A DNA stretch of 64,000 nucleotides from the NCBI RefSeq assembly GCF_030518235.1, contig NZ_JAULSA010000005.1:301137-365136 (forward strand). The letters run 5' to 3'. Position numbers and translations under genes: made by a program. Of the stretch, positions 26,748-35,292 are shown one piece after another (within the stretch, counting starts at the first letter, position 1; every line of letters begins with the position of its first letter). The DNA comes from Saccharibacillus sp. CPCC 101409. Lineage in GTDB: Bacteria; Bacillota; Bacilli; Paenibacillales; Paenibacillaceae. Below the pieces are notes generated by a model that was not told where the DNA came from, made no database searches, and was given only the letters and a program-made list of their open reading frames with translations.

Positions 26748-26784
26748 AACAGCCTTTTCCCGGTAGGGAAAAAGCTGTTTTCTT
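26748..26784. terminator. bidirectional terminator
   Basis: AACAGCCTTTTCCC pairs with GGGAAAAAGCTGTT with one mismatch or bulge. It serves the converging serine hydrolase and rhomboid genes. Confidence 0.8.
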
Positions 26785-26851
26785 ATGGGTTCTCTATTCG
26801 CAAATCTTTTCTCGACTGATTCCCCCGCCACAAAATCCAATTCTCGCCGCG

Positions 26852-27499
26852 TCAGCCGATCCGCCGCCCCACCGGCAGCCTCACCATCACCCCGTACAGG
26901 AAAAATCCGCCGATCAGGCCGCCCAGGTGCGCCCAGATATTGATATTCGGCGTGATAAAGCTGAGTACAAGCCCGGTCGCCAGCAGCAGATAGACCGTTT
27001 TGCGCGACGCTTGGTCCATCTTCTGACGCTGGAACAGCGCCAGATACAGAAACGCGCCGTATCCGCCGTAGATCGCCCCGGAAGCGCCGACCGTAATAAA
27101 GTATTCGCCCAAACGATTATAAGCGCCCATGCTGATCAGGTTCGCCACTATGCCGCTTGCCAGATAAAGCAGTCCGTAGCGCACATGTCCCAGCAGCCGT
27201 TCCAGCGGAGGAAGAAAGACAAGAATCGCGAAGCAGTTAAACAGCAGATGTTCGAAGCTTCCGTGCAGGAAGATCGAACTGAAGTAGCGCCAGGGCCCGT
27301 CTACATGGCCGAGCTCCGGATACTGGGTGAGATTCGACAAAGCGCCGTACTGCAGCAGCTCCTGACCCGATCCGTTCCGTCCGTAAGCCCCTTTTGAAGC
27401 CATAAAAATAAACACGACGATATTCGCAAGCGCGATCAGCAGCGTGACCGGATAAAGCTTGAGGTATTGATTCCATTTCTCGTACCTGACAAAGATCAT
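26852..27499 (-). CDS. rhomboid family intramembrane protease
   Basis: A 215-residue six-helix rhomboid protease that cuts membrane proteins within the bilayer. The catalytic serine is S140 in GASGAIYG and the histidine H191 in AHLGGLIGG. The conserved LHGSFEHLLFN stretch is also present. The ATG at 27499 with AAAGGAG six bases upstream is preferred over the longer frame to 27601. It has no extra TPR domain, unlike GluP/YqgP. Confidence 0.92.
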   Translation of the reverse strand: MIFVRYEKWNQYLKLYPVTLLIALANIVVFIFMASKGAYGRNGSGQELLQYGALSNLTQYPELGHVDGPWRYFSSIFLHGSFEHLLFNCFAILVFLPPLERLLGHVRYGLLYLASGIVANLISMGAYNRLGEYFITVGASGAIYGGYGAFLYLALFQRQKMDQASRKTVYLLLATGLVLSFITPNINIWAHLGGLIGGFFLYGVMVRLPVGRRIG

Positions 27500-27531
27500 A
27501 CCATTCTCCTTTTGCGAAACTTCTGCTTTTT

Positions 27532-27561
27532 TTGCAAACATTCTTTCAGAAATATTATAAT
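27532..27561 (+). promoter_or_regulatory. sigma-A promoter of tpx
   Basis: TTGCAA and TATAAT with an 18-base spacer. A PerR-type box was looked for here and only one half-site matches. Confidence 0.65.
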
Positions 27562-27626
27562 AAAATCGTACGGGAAAATCCAAACGTCCCGATGATTCCA
27601 TGCTTTATCCGAGGAGGCGCTTAACG

Positions 27627-28145
27627 ATGACACAAGAACGAACAGGCATCGCCACATTCAAAGGCAGCCCGATTACCCTCGTCGGTCCGGGACTCCGGGT
27701 CGGCGATCAGGCTCCGGACTTTACGCTGAACCGCAATCTGCTCGAAGAAGCTTCGCTGAAAGACTATGCGGGCAAGATCAAGCTGATCAGCGTGGTTCCT
27801 TCGCTCGATACCGGCGTGTGCGACGCGCAGACGAGACGCTTCAACAACGAAGCTTCCGGCCTCGGCGACGACGTGGTCGTGCTAACGATCAGCGTCGATC
27901 TTCCGTTCGCCCAGGCCCGCTGGTGCGGGGCGGCCGGCGTCGACCGCGTGGTCACGCTGTCCGACTACAAATCGCGTTCGTTCGGCGAAGCCTACGGCGT
28001 GCTGATCAAAGAACTCCAGCTCGATATGCGCGCCATCTTCGTTCTGGACCCAAGCGACAAGATCGTATACGTGGAGTACCTGAGCGAGATGAGCGAGCAT
28101 CCGGATTACGAGAAAGCGGTCGCCGCCGTCAAAGAACTGCTGTAA
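27627..28145 (+). CDS. tpx: thiol peroxidase (2-Cys, Tpx family)
   Basis: A 172-residue peroxiredoxin reducing peroxides with thioredoxin as donor. The peroxidatic Cys is C65 in [12 protein letters not shown] and the resolving Cys is C100 in ARWCGAAG. Length and sequence match bacterial Tpx throughout. GAGGAGG precedes the ATG at 27627 by nine bases. Confidence 0.95.
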   Translation: MTQERTGIATFKGSPITLVGPGLRVGDQAPDFTLNRNLLEEASLKDYAGKIKLISVVPSLDTGVCDAQTRRFNNEASGLGDDVVVLTISVDLPFAQARWCGAAGVDRVVTLSDYKSRSFGEAYGVLIKELQLDMRAIFVLDPSDKIVYVEYLSEMSEHPDYEKAVAAVKELL

Positions 28146-28165
28146 GTCCCGAACGTCCCATGCAG

Positions 28166-28210
28166 CAAAAAGCGCACCCGCCTGCGAAAATCCGCAGAGC
28201 GGGTGCGCTT
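28166..28210 (-). terminator. terminator for the DUF1499 gene, shared with tpx
   Basis: Perfect arms AAGCGCACCCGC and GCGGGTGCGCTT. The T run is on the minus-strand side. Confidence 0.8.
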
Positions 28211-28274
28211 ACATCATAAACGGAATCGGATTTGCTTAAATGGGATTCGGCCTTCTCTTTTTGTCCGGCCGTGT

Positions 28275-28667
28275 TCAGCCCGTTGTCTTGTGAGCGGACA
28301 TCTTTTTGTCGAGAATCGCAAACAGGCTCAAGATATTGCGATAGTTCGCGCCCAGGTCGCCGAGCGATCCGCGCGAAGCCGAGTAGATATCGACCGCGCT
28401 TTTGACCGGGCCCACCGCCAGGACGGAAACGGTAATATCCATCGTGCGCCCGAACTTCGAACGTTTCTCCAGCGTAATTTCTCCGACCCCCGAAACTTCG
28501 TGCAGTACTTTGTAGCCGGGAATCTTTTTCAGCGTCGAGCTGACTTCTTCCCAGGCTTTGTCTCTCGAAAGGCTGTAGTATCTCGTTTTCATATTCGGAT
28601 CGGCCGCGCGGTCGCTCGTGCCTTCCTGACTGCGGATGATACCGACCAGTGTACGTTTAAACGACAA
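28275..28667 (-). CDS. DUF1499-like protein
   Basis: A 130-residue cytosolic protein, pattern SFKRTLVGIIRSQEGTSDRA then TRYYSLSRDKAWEEV, recalling DUF1499 proteins of Bacilli. Function unknown. The start is TTG at 28667: AAGGAGG lies eight bases upstream and the family start (FKRTLVG) follows directly, so the longer frame to 28784, which runs into the RNA gene's terminator, is rejected. Confidence 0.72.
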   Translation of the reverse strand: MSFKRTLVGIIRSQEGTSDRAADPNMKTRYYSLSRDKAWEEVSSTLKKIPGYKVLHEVSGVGEITLEKRSKFGRTMDITVSVLAVGPVKSAVDIYSASRGSLGDLGANYRNILSLFAILDKKMSAHKTTG

Positions 28668-28748
28668 GATCTTTCCTCCTTTTACGTTGCACGTCTCTCT
28701 AACCCCTAGTTTAGCATTGTTCGATTCAGAACAAAAGGAAAACACAGC

Positions 28749-28789
28749 AAAAACGTCCCCGCTCCGGGAGCACTCCCGGTGCAAGGACG
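28749..28789 (-). terminator. terminator of the RNA gene
   Basis: On the minus strand CGTCC and GGGACG form the base, and a CCGGGAG/CTCCCGG hairpin sits inside. A T5 run follows. Confidence 0.85.
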
Positions 28790-29046
28790 CTCGATCCCTC
28801 GCGGGACAAAGGGCGCTTCGCTTATGTAACCCTTCTCTTCAATTCGCATTGAAGAAAAGAGGTCCCGCTCTGCCGTCCGATCACATTGCCTCGAACCTGC
28901 TATCGCAGGTGGGTGACCGCAAAACGGGCTCTGAAGTCCCCTTGTCGTATAGACAGGGCGTTTCATTGCGGCGTCTAATGTAGGTCTCCCGAGACATATC
29001 CATTGGTTCAAAACAACGAAGAACCGAGACGAACATCGCAGGATGT
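28749..29046 (-). ncRNA. free-standing structured RNA, possibly 6S RNA
   Basis: About 300 bases with their own promoter and terminator and no reading frame of quality. Visible stems (minus-strand sequence): GGTTC/GAACC near the 5' end; CCGCAA plus AAACG pairing with CGTTTTGCGG around a CCCTGTC/GACAAGGG hairpin; ACCTGCGATAGCAGGT; GCGGGAC pairing with GTCCCGC around a long CTTCAAT/ATTGAAG hairpin. The order (long apical arm, bubble with a small 3' hairpin) and an AAGGGTTACA segment are compatible with 6S RNA, which is my first guess but not proven. SRP RNA, RNase P RNA, tmRNA and riboswitch cores were not found. Confidence 0.55.
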
Positions 29047-29052
29047 AGAATT

Positions 29053-29081
29053 ATTATAGCGCTTACCGAAGCGAATGTAAA
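29053..29081 (-). promoter_or_regulatory. sigma-A promoter of the RNA gene
   Basis: On the minus strand TTTACA and a perfect TATAAT are 17 bases apart. Transcription should start near 29046. Confidence 0.85.
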
Positions 29082-29110
29082 CTCCGCGGCGCCCTTTTGT
29101 TACGAAACGG

Positions 29111-29881
29111 TCACTTCTCTTTTTTCTCTTTGCCGAGGTCGATCAATTCGCTTTCGGTGTCGGAAGTTTGCTCTTCTTCGCGCTTCTTCGCCTGCTCCTG
29201 CATCTTCAGGAAAGTGGCGTAGAAGTTGAAGAAAGCGAACCAGGCCATGATACTTCCGGCGAAGAAAAAGTACAGTACCGGCATCCGCCAGCCGATGTAC
29301 AGCACCGCGACCGCGCCGAGCAGCGTCGAGAATACGCGGAACGGACGCAGCAGCGTCAGCAGAATCGCATTTTTCAAAATGCCGCCGATTTTCATATGAT
29401 AGTGCGTCACCATCGAGAAGAAGTTGAACAGCGACACGAACAGCAGGATCATCAGAATCAGCATCAGGATGCCGAACAACTGAAGATTGCGGAACTGCAC
29501 CATGTACACGGTAATGTCTACATACATCACGACGAACAGAATCGTATAAAAAATGCCGCCGACCAGACTTTGCTTGTAGTTGTCTTTGTATCCCCTGAAA
29601 AACGTGCGCATGATCTTGACGTCCGGCTCGCCCATTACCCACTTGCGCACCACCGTGAACATTGCCGACGTAGCCGGAAACAATGTAACCGGTGCCAGAA
29701 TCCCGAGCGCCCAGTTGAGCGTCAGCGCTTCGTTCACGAATTCCGGTTGAATCGCCAGCCGCATGTAGACAATGAACAAAAACGGCAGCGAACAAATGAC
29801 CCAGAGTATATTCGTCCCCGACAGCCGCATGATCCACTCGGTCAGACGGTATATGCCTCCCGTAAGCCCCCTAAATTCCAA
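29111..29881 (-). CDS. YesL family membrane protein (DUF624)
   Basis: A 256-residue membrane protein with about six hydrophobic helices. It starts with the family pattern EFRGLTGGIYRLTEWIMRLS. YesL-type proteins are frequent beside sugar-uptake genes, but none is adjacent here. The C-terminal 30 residues are highly charged (KKREEEQ and on). The start is a TTG at 29881, eight bases after AGGAGG; no ATG fits. Confidence 0.82.
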   Translation of the reverse strand: MEFRGLTGGIYRLTEWIMRLSGTNILWVICSLPFLFIVYMRLAIQPEFVNEALTLNWALGILAPVTLFPATSAMFTVVRKWVMGEPDVKIMRTFFRGYKDNYKQSLVGGIFYTILFVVMYVDITVYMVQFRNLQLFGILMLILMILLFVSLFNFFSMVTHYHMKIGGILKNAILLTLLRPFRVFSTLLGAVAVLYIGWRMPVLYFFFAGSIMAWFAFFNFYATFLKMQEQAKKREEEQTSDTESELIDLGKEKKEK

Positions 29882-30058
29882 CAGGTATTCCTCCTCGAAA
29901 AAATCGCCCCCGCCGTGCCCGTCCCACGGGGACGCGGCGGTTGCCGTATGATTGTTAATTATACCGGTTCCCCTGCGCAAAAACCACCCCGCGAACCGTT
30001 TCGATTTCACCGCCGCGAAAGTCGGCGAAATAAAGAGCGGCTGCGGGCCCGTCCTTAC

Positions 30059-30085
30059 AAAAAAAGAACGGAGCCGCGAGGCCCC
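30059..30085 (-). terminator. terminator of cshA
   Basis: On the minus strand GGGGCC and GGCTCC arms with a TCGC loop are followed shortly by a T7 run. Confidence 0.75.
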
Positions 30086-30126
30086 GCCCTTTCGGAACGA
30101 ATCGTCAATAAACCGCCAATCCGTAA

Positions 30127-31725
30127 TTATCCTTCGTAATTGTCGCGCTTCGAGCTCGGACGGTCTCCCTGATAGGAAGGCTTGCTGCCGCCGCGGCCCT
30201 GGTATCCGCCTTCTTTGGAGCCTTTGTAGCCGCCGCCGTAGCTGCTGCTCCGGCTTCCGCCGCCCTGGTAACCGCCGCTCCGGCTTCCGCCGCCAGTGCC
30301 TTTGTAACCGCCTTTATAGCCGCTTCCGCTGCCACTGCCGCCTTTGTAACCGCCGCTTCCGCTGCGGCTTCCGCCTTTGTAACCGCCGCTGCTGCGGCGC
30401 TTTACGCGTACCGGCTCTTCCGGAGTCAGGTCGACTTTGGAGTCTTTTTTCTCGCCGGTCATCAGCTTCATCGCCGCCGACAGCAGGTTTACGGAATCGT
30501 ACTGCTCCAGCAGTTGGATCGCGATCGCTTTGTACTCGTTCAGTTCGCCGTCCTGCACGACTTCCAGGATGCGTTCCGCCAGAATACGCTGTTTGCCTTC
30601 GATCGCTTCGCTCATCGTAGGCAGAGGCTTACGGGCGATCTTGTGACGCGTAACGCGCTCGATGAAGTTCAGGTGATCCAGCTCGCGCGGCGTTACGAAC
30701 GACCACGCTTTGCCTTCTTTGCCGGCGCGGCCGGTACGGCCGATCCGGTGCACGTAGCTTTCCGGGTCCTGCGGAAGGTCGAAGTTGATAACGTGCGTGA
30801 CGCCCGATACGTCGAGACCGCGGGCCGCAACGTCCGTCGCCACCAGCACTTCGATGCTGCCGTCGCGGAATTTGCGCATAACGGCGTCGCGCTGGTTCTG
30901 CGACAGGTCGCCGTGCAGGCCGTCCGCCGAGTAGCCGCGCTTCTGGAGCGCTTCGGCCAGTTCGTCGACCCGGCGCTTCGTGCGTCCGAACAGGATCGCA
31001 AGCTCAGGCGATTCCATATCGATCAGACGGGTGAGCGCTTCGAACTTCTGGCGTTCCGGCACTTCGATGTAAGCCTGCTCGATCAGCGGAGCGCTGATTT
31101 GCTTCGGAATCACCGATACGTGCTGCGGGTTTCTCAGGAACTGTTCGGCCAGACGTTTGATGTTGGCCGGCATCGTTGCCGAGAACAGCAGCGTTTGGCG
31201 TTCTTCCGGAACGAGCTTCAGGATCGACTGGATGTCTTCCATGAAGCCCATGTCGAGCATTTCGTCCGCTTCGTCCAGCACGACCGTCTGCACGTCGTCG
31301 AGCTTGATCGTTTTGCGGTTGATATGGTCGAGCAGACGTCCCGGCGTACCGATAATGATCTGCGGCTTTCTTTTGAGCGCGCGGATCTGACGCACGATAT
31401 CCTGTCCGCCGTAGATTGCCAGGGAGCGGATGCCTTTGAAACGTGCCAGTTTCTCGATTTCGTCGGCAACCTGGATCGCCAGCTCGCGGGTAGGAGCCAT
31501 AACGAGCGCGGAGATTTTTTCTTCTTCGCGCGCGATCTTGCTGATCATCGGAATGCCGAAAGCGGCCGTTTTGCCCGTACCGGTCTGTGCCTGTCCGATC
31601 ATGTCGCTTCCTGTCAGCGCGATCGGAATCGCCTGTGCTTGGATCGGCGTTGCTTCCTCAAAGCCCATATCCGTAATTGCTTGCAATACTTTTGGTTCCA
31701 AATCGAAGTCTACAAAATTTGCCAA
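30127..31725 (-). CDS. cshA: DEAD-box RNA helicase CshA
   Basis: An ATP-dependent RNA helicase of 532 residues, expected in RNA decay, ribosome assembly and cold adaptation. The Q motif region, [31 protein letters not shown] and HRIGRTGR are all present. A C-terminal tail of about 95 residues is made of Gly, Ser, Tyr, Lys and Arg repeats of the GGYKGGS type and is probably disordered and RNA-binding. The TTG at 31725 is preferred because AAGGAG lies ten bases before it. The in-frame ATG at 31734 is only one base from that site. Confidence 0.93.
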   Translation of the reverse strand: MANFVDFDLEPKVLQAITDMGFEEATPIQAQAIPIALTGSDMIGQAQTGTGKTAAFGIPMISKIAREEEKISALVMAPTRELAIQVADEIEKLARFKGIRSLAIYGGQDIVRQIRALKRKPQIIIGTPGRLLDHINRKTIKLDDVQTVVLDEADEMLDMGFMEDIQSILKLVPEERQTLLFSATMPANIKRLAEQFLRNPQHVSVIPKQISAPLIEQAYIEVPERQKFEALTRLIDMESPELAILFGRTKRRVDELAEALQKRGYSADGLHGDLSQNQRDAVMRKFRDGSIEVLVATDVAARGLDVSGVTHVINFDLPQDPESYVHRIGRTGRAGKEGKAWSFVTPRELDHLNFIERVTRHKIARKPLPTMSEAIEGKQRILAERILEVVQDGELNEYKAIAIQLLEQYDSVNLLSAAMKLMTGEKKDSKVDLTPEEPVRVKRRSSGGYKGGSRSGSGGYKGGSGSGSGYKGGYKGTGGGSRSGGYQGGGSRSSSYGGGYKGSKEGGYQGRGGSKPSYQGDRPSSKRDNYEG

Positions 31726-31734
31726 TAGATTCAT

Positions 31735-32045
31735 GCTCCTTTTATTGTGAGCGGGACGCCACTTTCTGTGGACAAGCCGCTTTCATATTCTGTATTCTTA
31801 AGTAGCCGCAACCGATCGATAACCGAAGGGTTCCTCATAGCGCTCATTAAGCCAAGTTTTCCGAACACCATCACTTGGGCAAGGGAGGAGCTTTTGCCGG
31901 GCCGAAGCCGCAAAGCCGAGCCATAATATACCGTTCTGCCTTTTACTCGCGATTCTTCCGTTCAGCCGCTGACGGTTACGGAAACGAGAAAGATCTACTC
32001 AAGAACATCTAAATCATTATACCATAAGAAACTATAAAAAAGCTA
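31735..32045. other. intergenic region with the cshA leader
   Basis: No convincing gene. On the minus strand a TATATT/TATTAT cluster near 31925 could be the cshA promoter, giving a leader of about 190 bases with several short stems. No named riboswitch is recognised. On the plus side AT-rich TATACC and TATAAA near 32015-32035 may drive yitT. Confidence 0.4.
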
Positions 32046-32111
32046 GTGAAGCTTTCAAAGATTAGTCACAATTTTTCACGATTTTCATTTTCTTTTTCAG
32101 GAGTGGTATTT

Positions 32112-32939
32112 TTGTTTATTCGCATCGGTCATTTCGTTACGGTCGCAATCGGCGCTCTGCTGATCGCTTCCGGATTCAACCTGTTCCTGATTCCGCACCA
32201 TCTGCTCAGCGGGGGCGTATCGGGTCTGGCGATGCTGACGGGTTATTTCACCCCCTTTTCCGTCGGCGTGCTTTACTTCGTTTACAATATTCCGATGCTG
32301 GTGGCGGGCTGGTTCCTGCTCGGACGGCGCTTTATCCTGCTGAGCATCGTGTCCGTCGCGGCGGTTACGGCGCTCATCGCCCTGATTCCCGAGCGGACGG
32401 TCGCCAGCGACCCGATTCTCTCGTCGGTATTCGGCGGCGTGCTGGTCGGGATCGGGGCGGGCATCTCGTTTCGCGTGGGCGGGTCGAGCGGCGGCTTCGA
32501 TATTCTCGGCTCGATCGTAACGCGCTATCGCGATTTCCCGGTCGGCAATGTGCTTGTCGCGCTCAACGGGCTGGTCATTCTGGCAATGGGCTACTTGGAA
32601 GGCGACTGGAATCTGGCCCTGCTGTCGATGGTCTCTATTTATATCACCGGCAAGGTGGTCGACCTGATCCATATCAGCCATTTGAAAGTGACTCTTTTCA
32701 TTATTACCGACGATACGGAAGCGATGCTTGCGCGGCTGCTCCAGATCGAGCGGGGCGTGACCCGCATCCCCGCCGAAGGCGCTTTTTCCCACGCGAGAAA
32801 AGACATGCTGATGACGGTGACGACGATGTACGAGCTGGCCGAACTCAAGCGCATTATCAAGGAAGCGGACCCGCGGGCGTTTGTGAATATCGTGGAGACG
32901 GTCGGTGTAATGGGCTCGTTTCGGAAGCGCTCGGTTTGA
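32112..32939 (+). CDS. YitT family membrane protein
   Basis: A 275-residue protein with five or six membrane helices (GHFVTVAIGALLIASGFNLFL to about residue 180) and a C-terminal cytoplasmic DUF2179 domain (KVTLFIITDD, RGVTRIPAEGAF, MTVTTMYEL). These transporters have no settled substrate. The TTG at 32112 has AGGAG eight bases upstream, which is better than the ATG at 32046 that lacks a ribosome site. Confidence 0.87.
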   Translation: MFIRIGHFVTVAIGALLIASGFNLFLIPHHLLSGGVSGLAMLTGYFTPFSVGVLYFVYNIPMLVAGWFLLGRRFILLSIVSVAAVTALIALIPERTVASDPILSSVFGGVLVGIGAGISFRVGGSSGGFDILGSIVTRYRDFPVGNVLVALNGLVILAMGYLEGDWNLALLSMVSIYITGKVVDLIHISHLKVTLFIITDDTEAMLARLLQIERGVTRIPAEGAFSHARKDMLMTVTTMYELAELKRIIKEADPRAFVNIVETVGVMGSFRKRSV

Positions 32940-33013
32940 TCGGACAGGGTTTGAAAAGGTTCCGTTCGCTGAAAAAGCGGAAGGCTCCGGGGAAAGTTCG
33001 TTCCGGTCGCGTG

Positions 33014-33063
33014 TTGAAATTGGGAAGCTGGAATTAATCGAAGAGGAGGCTTCCCAATTTCAA
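33014..33063. repeat. perfect 15-base inverted repeat
   Basis: TTGAAATTGGGAAGC (33014-33028) and GCTTCCCAATTTCAA (33049-33063) are exact reverse complements with a 20-base loop. No T run follows. The layout mirrors the inverted repeat at 17466-17515. The remainder of the gap 32940-33382 holds no gene I can support. Confidence 0.8.
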
Positions 33064-33230
33064 AGGCGAACGCTGTCGCTCCTTCACTGAACTTCCCCCT
33101 CCGCACGGCTTCGCCTTTTTAAGAACAGGAACTTTTCAACAGTCTGGCGCTCCTTGCGGGCGCTTTTTTGTTTTTTTGGGGGGCGGAAAGTTTGAGGCGG
33201 GCGAGAAGAATCGAATTCCTTATATCTCTA

Positions 33231-33239
33231 TGCTATAAT
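33231..33239 (+). promoter_or_regulatory. extended -10 promoter
   Basis: TGCTATAAT is a perfect -10 with a TGn extension. The -35 is weak. It precedes the small gene at 33383 by about 140 bases. Confidence 0.6.
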
Positions 33240-33382
33240 GGACGCGTACCGTTTCCGGGTATTCTTCGGAGTCCCGGTTTTGCAGGCTTGACGCTTCGGG
33301 TTCATAGGCAGCGCATGTTTAGCTTTTCAGTGATTCGAGTCAGACATTGACACACGATTCCGGAAAAGAAAGGGTGACGACT

Positions 33383-33577
33383 ATGGAAATGGAAGCCGTA
33401 AAACTTGAGCAAATCGTGATGAAATGGTACCCCGACATGCTTGCGTTCTTGAAGCAGCAGGAGCGCGATTCCGTGATCGTCCTTCGCGACGGCCTGGGTA
33501 TTCTCGAAGCGGAAGACGCGCTCGATATTATCCATCACAGCATCCTGGAGCATCAGAATCCGGAAGTCGTGCAGTAA
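33383..33577 (+). CDS. small conserved hypothetical protein
   Basis: A 64-residue helical acidic protein (KLEQIVMKWYPDMLAFLKQ, ILEAEDALDIIHHSI). There is no membrane segment or metal motif. The ATG at 33383 with AAAGGGTGA upstream is preferred over one at 33347. Not recognised. Confidence 0.65.
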   Translation: MEMEAVKLEQIVMKWYPDMLAFLKQQERDSVIVLRDGLGILEAEDALDIIHHSILEHQNPEVVQ

Positions 33578-33946
33578 ACCGCCGATGCCGGGAGGCAGAA
33601 CCGTTTTCGAAGTAAAAAACGCTTTTCTTTACAGGCCGCTCGTTCTCCGGTTGCGGGGGCAGCGGCCCTACATATGACCGGGCGCCGCCCCGGGAAATCG
33701 AATTTCGACCGTTTCAGGCGCGGGGCGATCGGTTAATTGTCCAAGGTGTGCCGTCCTGCCGGCGGGGTTCCGGCGTTCGGCGCTTTATCGTGCACGGTAA
33801 ATCATGACAAATTTGTTGTTTCGCGCGTTGAAAAAACCGGTATACTGGTAACGGCCGCATACGGCTTTTCTACGGATCGCTATCGTCCGACGCCGTTTTA
33901 CTGCGGAAGAGACCGCGAATCACGTCAACACAAGGGAGAGAACGAA
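33578..33946. other. intergenic region upstream of the glycoside hydrolase
   Basis: No convincing gene. A GC-rich hairpin (CCGGG/CCCGG near 33680) lacks a T run. TATACT near 33841 may be the -10 of the downstream gene, with a poor -35. An in-frame upstream ATG at 33737 exists but has no ribosome site. Confidence 0.4.
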
Positions 33947-35152
33947 ATGGACATCTTATGGAGCCTGCTGGCTCTTACGGTAGGCAGCTTCAGCCCGGGG
34001 GCCGCTCAGCAGCCGGCTCAGGTCGACGCAAATCCGATCTCGGTGGCGGTACAGTCCGCCTGGAACACGAGCGCGCTGACCGCGCAGAAAAACAGCGTCG
34101 TGATCGACGCCGACAATCCTCCGATCAAGATCGACCCGCAGCCGGACGCGCCGAAAGTCAAAGGCGTCTACGTGACCGCTTACAGCGCGGGCGGTTCCAG
34201 AATGACGCAGCTGCTCGATCTGCTCGACACTACCGGCCTGAACGCGATGGTTATCGACATCAAGGACGACTCGGGGTACATAACGTACAAGACCGACAAT
34301 CAGGAACTGCTGAAAATGGGCACCGCCCAGAAATTCATTCCCGATATCGACGAACTGATGGCCAAGCTCAAAAAGCACAACGTTTATCCGATCGCGCGGA
34401 TCGTCGTGTTCAAAGATACCGTGCTGGCGCAGAACCATCCGGAACTGTCGTTCACCAATTCGGACGGAAGCGTCTGGAAAAACGGCGGCGGCGACGCGTT
34501 CGTCAATCCGTACAGCAAAGAAGTCTGGGATTACAACATCGCGATTGCCAAGGAAGCGGCCGCCAAAGGCTTCAAAGAAATCCAGTTCGACTATGTGCGC
34601 TTCGCGGAAGGTTTCGAGAAACGCGCGGATACGCTGAAATACGAGAAAATGGGCGATAGATCCCGCACCGAAGCGGTATCGGAATTCGTGCAGTACGCGC
34701 GCAAAGAACTCGCTCCGCTCGGCGTCCGCGTTTCGGTCGACATTTTCGGCTACGCGGCTTCGGTACCTGCGGCCGACGGCATCGGACAGGATTTCACCAA
34801 GATCTCCGAGAACGTCGACGTCATCGCGCCGATGGTTTATCCGAGCCACTACTCGACCGGCTGGTTCGATGCGAAAGATCCGGACAAAGAACCGTACAAA
34901 ACGATCAAAGGCTCCATGGTCGATACGTTCAAAAAGCTGGACGAGATCAAAGACGAATCGCAGCGCCCGATCGTACGCCCGTGGATTCAGGACTTTACGG
35001 CAAGCTGGCTCGGCAGCGGACACTATACCAAATACGGCAAAGCCGAAGTGGACGCGCAGATCAAAGCTCTCGCCGATATGAACGTCGACGAATATCTGCT
35101 GTGGAACGCCTCCAACCGGTATACCGAGAACGGGAACTACGGCAAAGACTGA
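33947..35152 (+). CDS. putative glycoside hydrolase (DUF4015)
   Basis: A 401-residue protein with a TIM-barrel glycosidase look. DUF4015 hallmarks are KGVYVTAYSAGG, NAMVIDIKDDSGYITY, EIQFDYVRFAEG and SVDIFGYAAS. The acidic residues in these strands are the likely catalytic set. The N-terminus (MDILWSLLALTVGSF) is only a weak signal or anchor. It may act on cell-wall or surface glycans. The ATG at 33947 is preceded by AAGGGAGAG. It is monocistronic. Confidence 0.85.
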   Translation: MDILWSLLALTVGSFSPGAAQQPAQVDANPISVAVQSAWNTSALTAQKNSVVIDADNPPIKIDPQPDAPKVKGVYVTAYSAGGSRMTQLLDLLDTTGLNAMVIDIKDDSGYITYKTDNQELLKMGTAQKFIPDIDELMAKLKKHNVYPIARIVVFKDTVLAQNHPELSFTNSDGSVWKNGGGDAFVNPYSKEVWDYNIAIAKEAAAKGFKEIQFDYVRFAEGFEKRADTLKYEKMGDRSRTEAVSEFVQYARKELAPLGVRVSVDIFGYAASVPAADGIGQDFTKISENVDVIAPMVYPSHYSTGWFDAKDPDKEPYKTIKGSMVDTFKKLDEIKDESQRPIVRPWIQDFTASWLGSGHYTKYGKAEVDAQIKALADMNVDEYLLWNASNRYTENGNYGKD

Positions 35153-35165
35153 ACATACAGCAAGC

Positions 35166-35200
35166 AGAACCGGCTCGTCTGTCGACGGGCCGGTTCTTTA
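35166..35200 (+). terminator. terminator after the DUF4015 gene
   Basis: Perfect arms AGAACCGGC and GCCGGTTCT followed by TTTAT. Confidence 0.8.
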
Positions 35201-35292
35201 TGAGGGCGCGCCCGGCCGATGTTTAAGGCCGGGTTTTTGCCTGCGCTCGAACGCAGCGGTCGGAAAGCCCGATAGCGAAAGGAATTGGAACG

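Noticed and set aside
27545..27575. PerR box at the tpx promoter
   Set aside because: Only one half-site (TTATAAT) fits. The other half has too few matches.
28749..29046. SRP RNA, RNase P RNA or tmRNA identity for the RNA gene
   Set aside because: The GGAAGCAGC loop, the GAGGAAAGTCC core and a tRNA-like end with tag frame are all missing.
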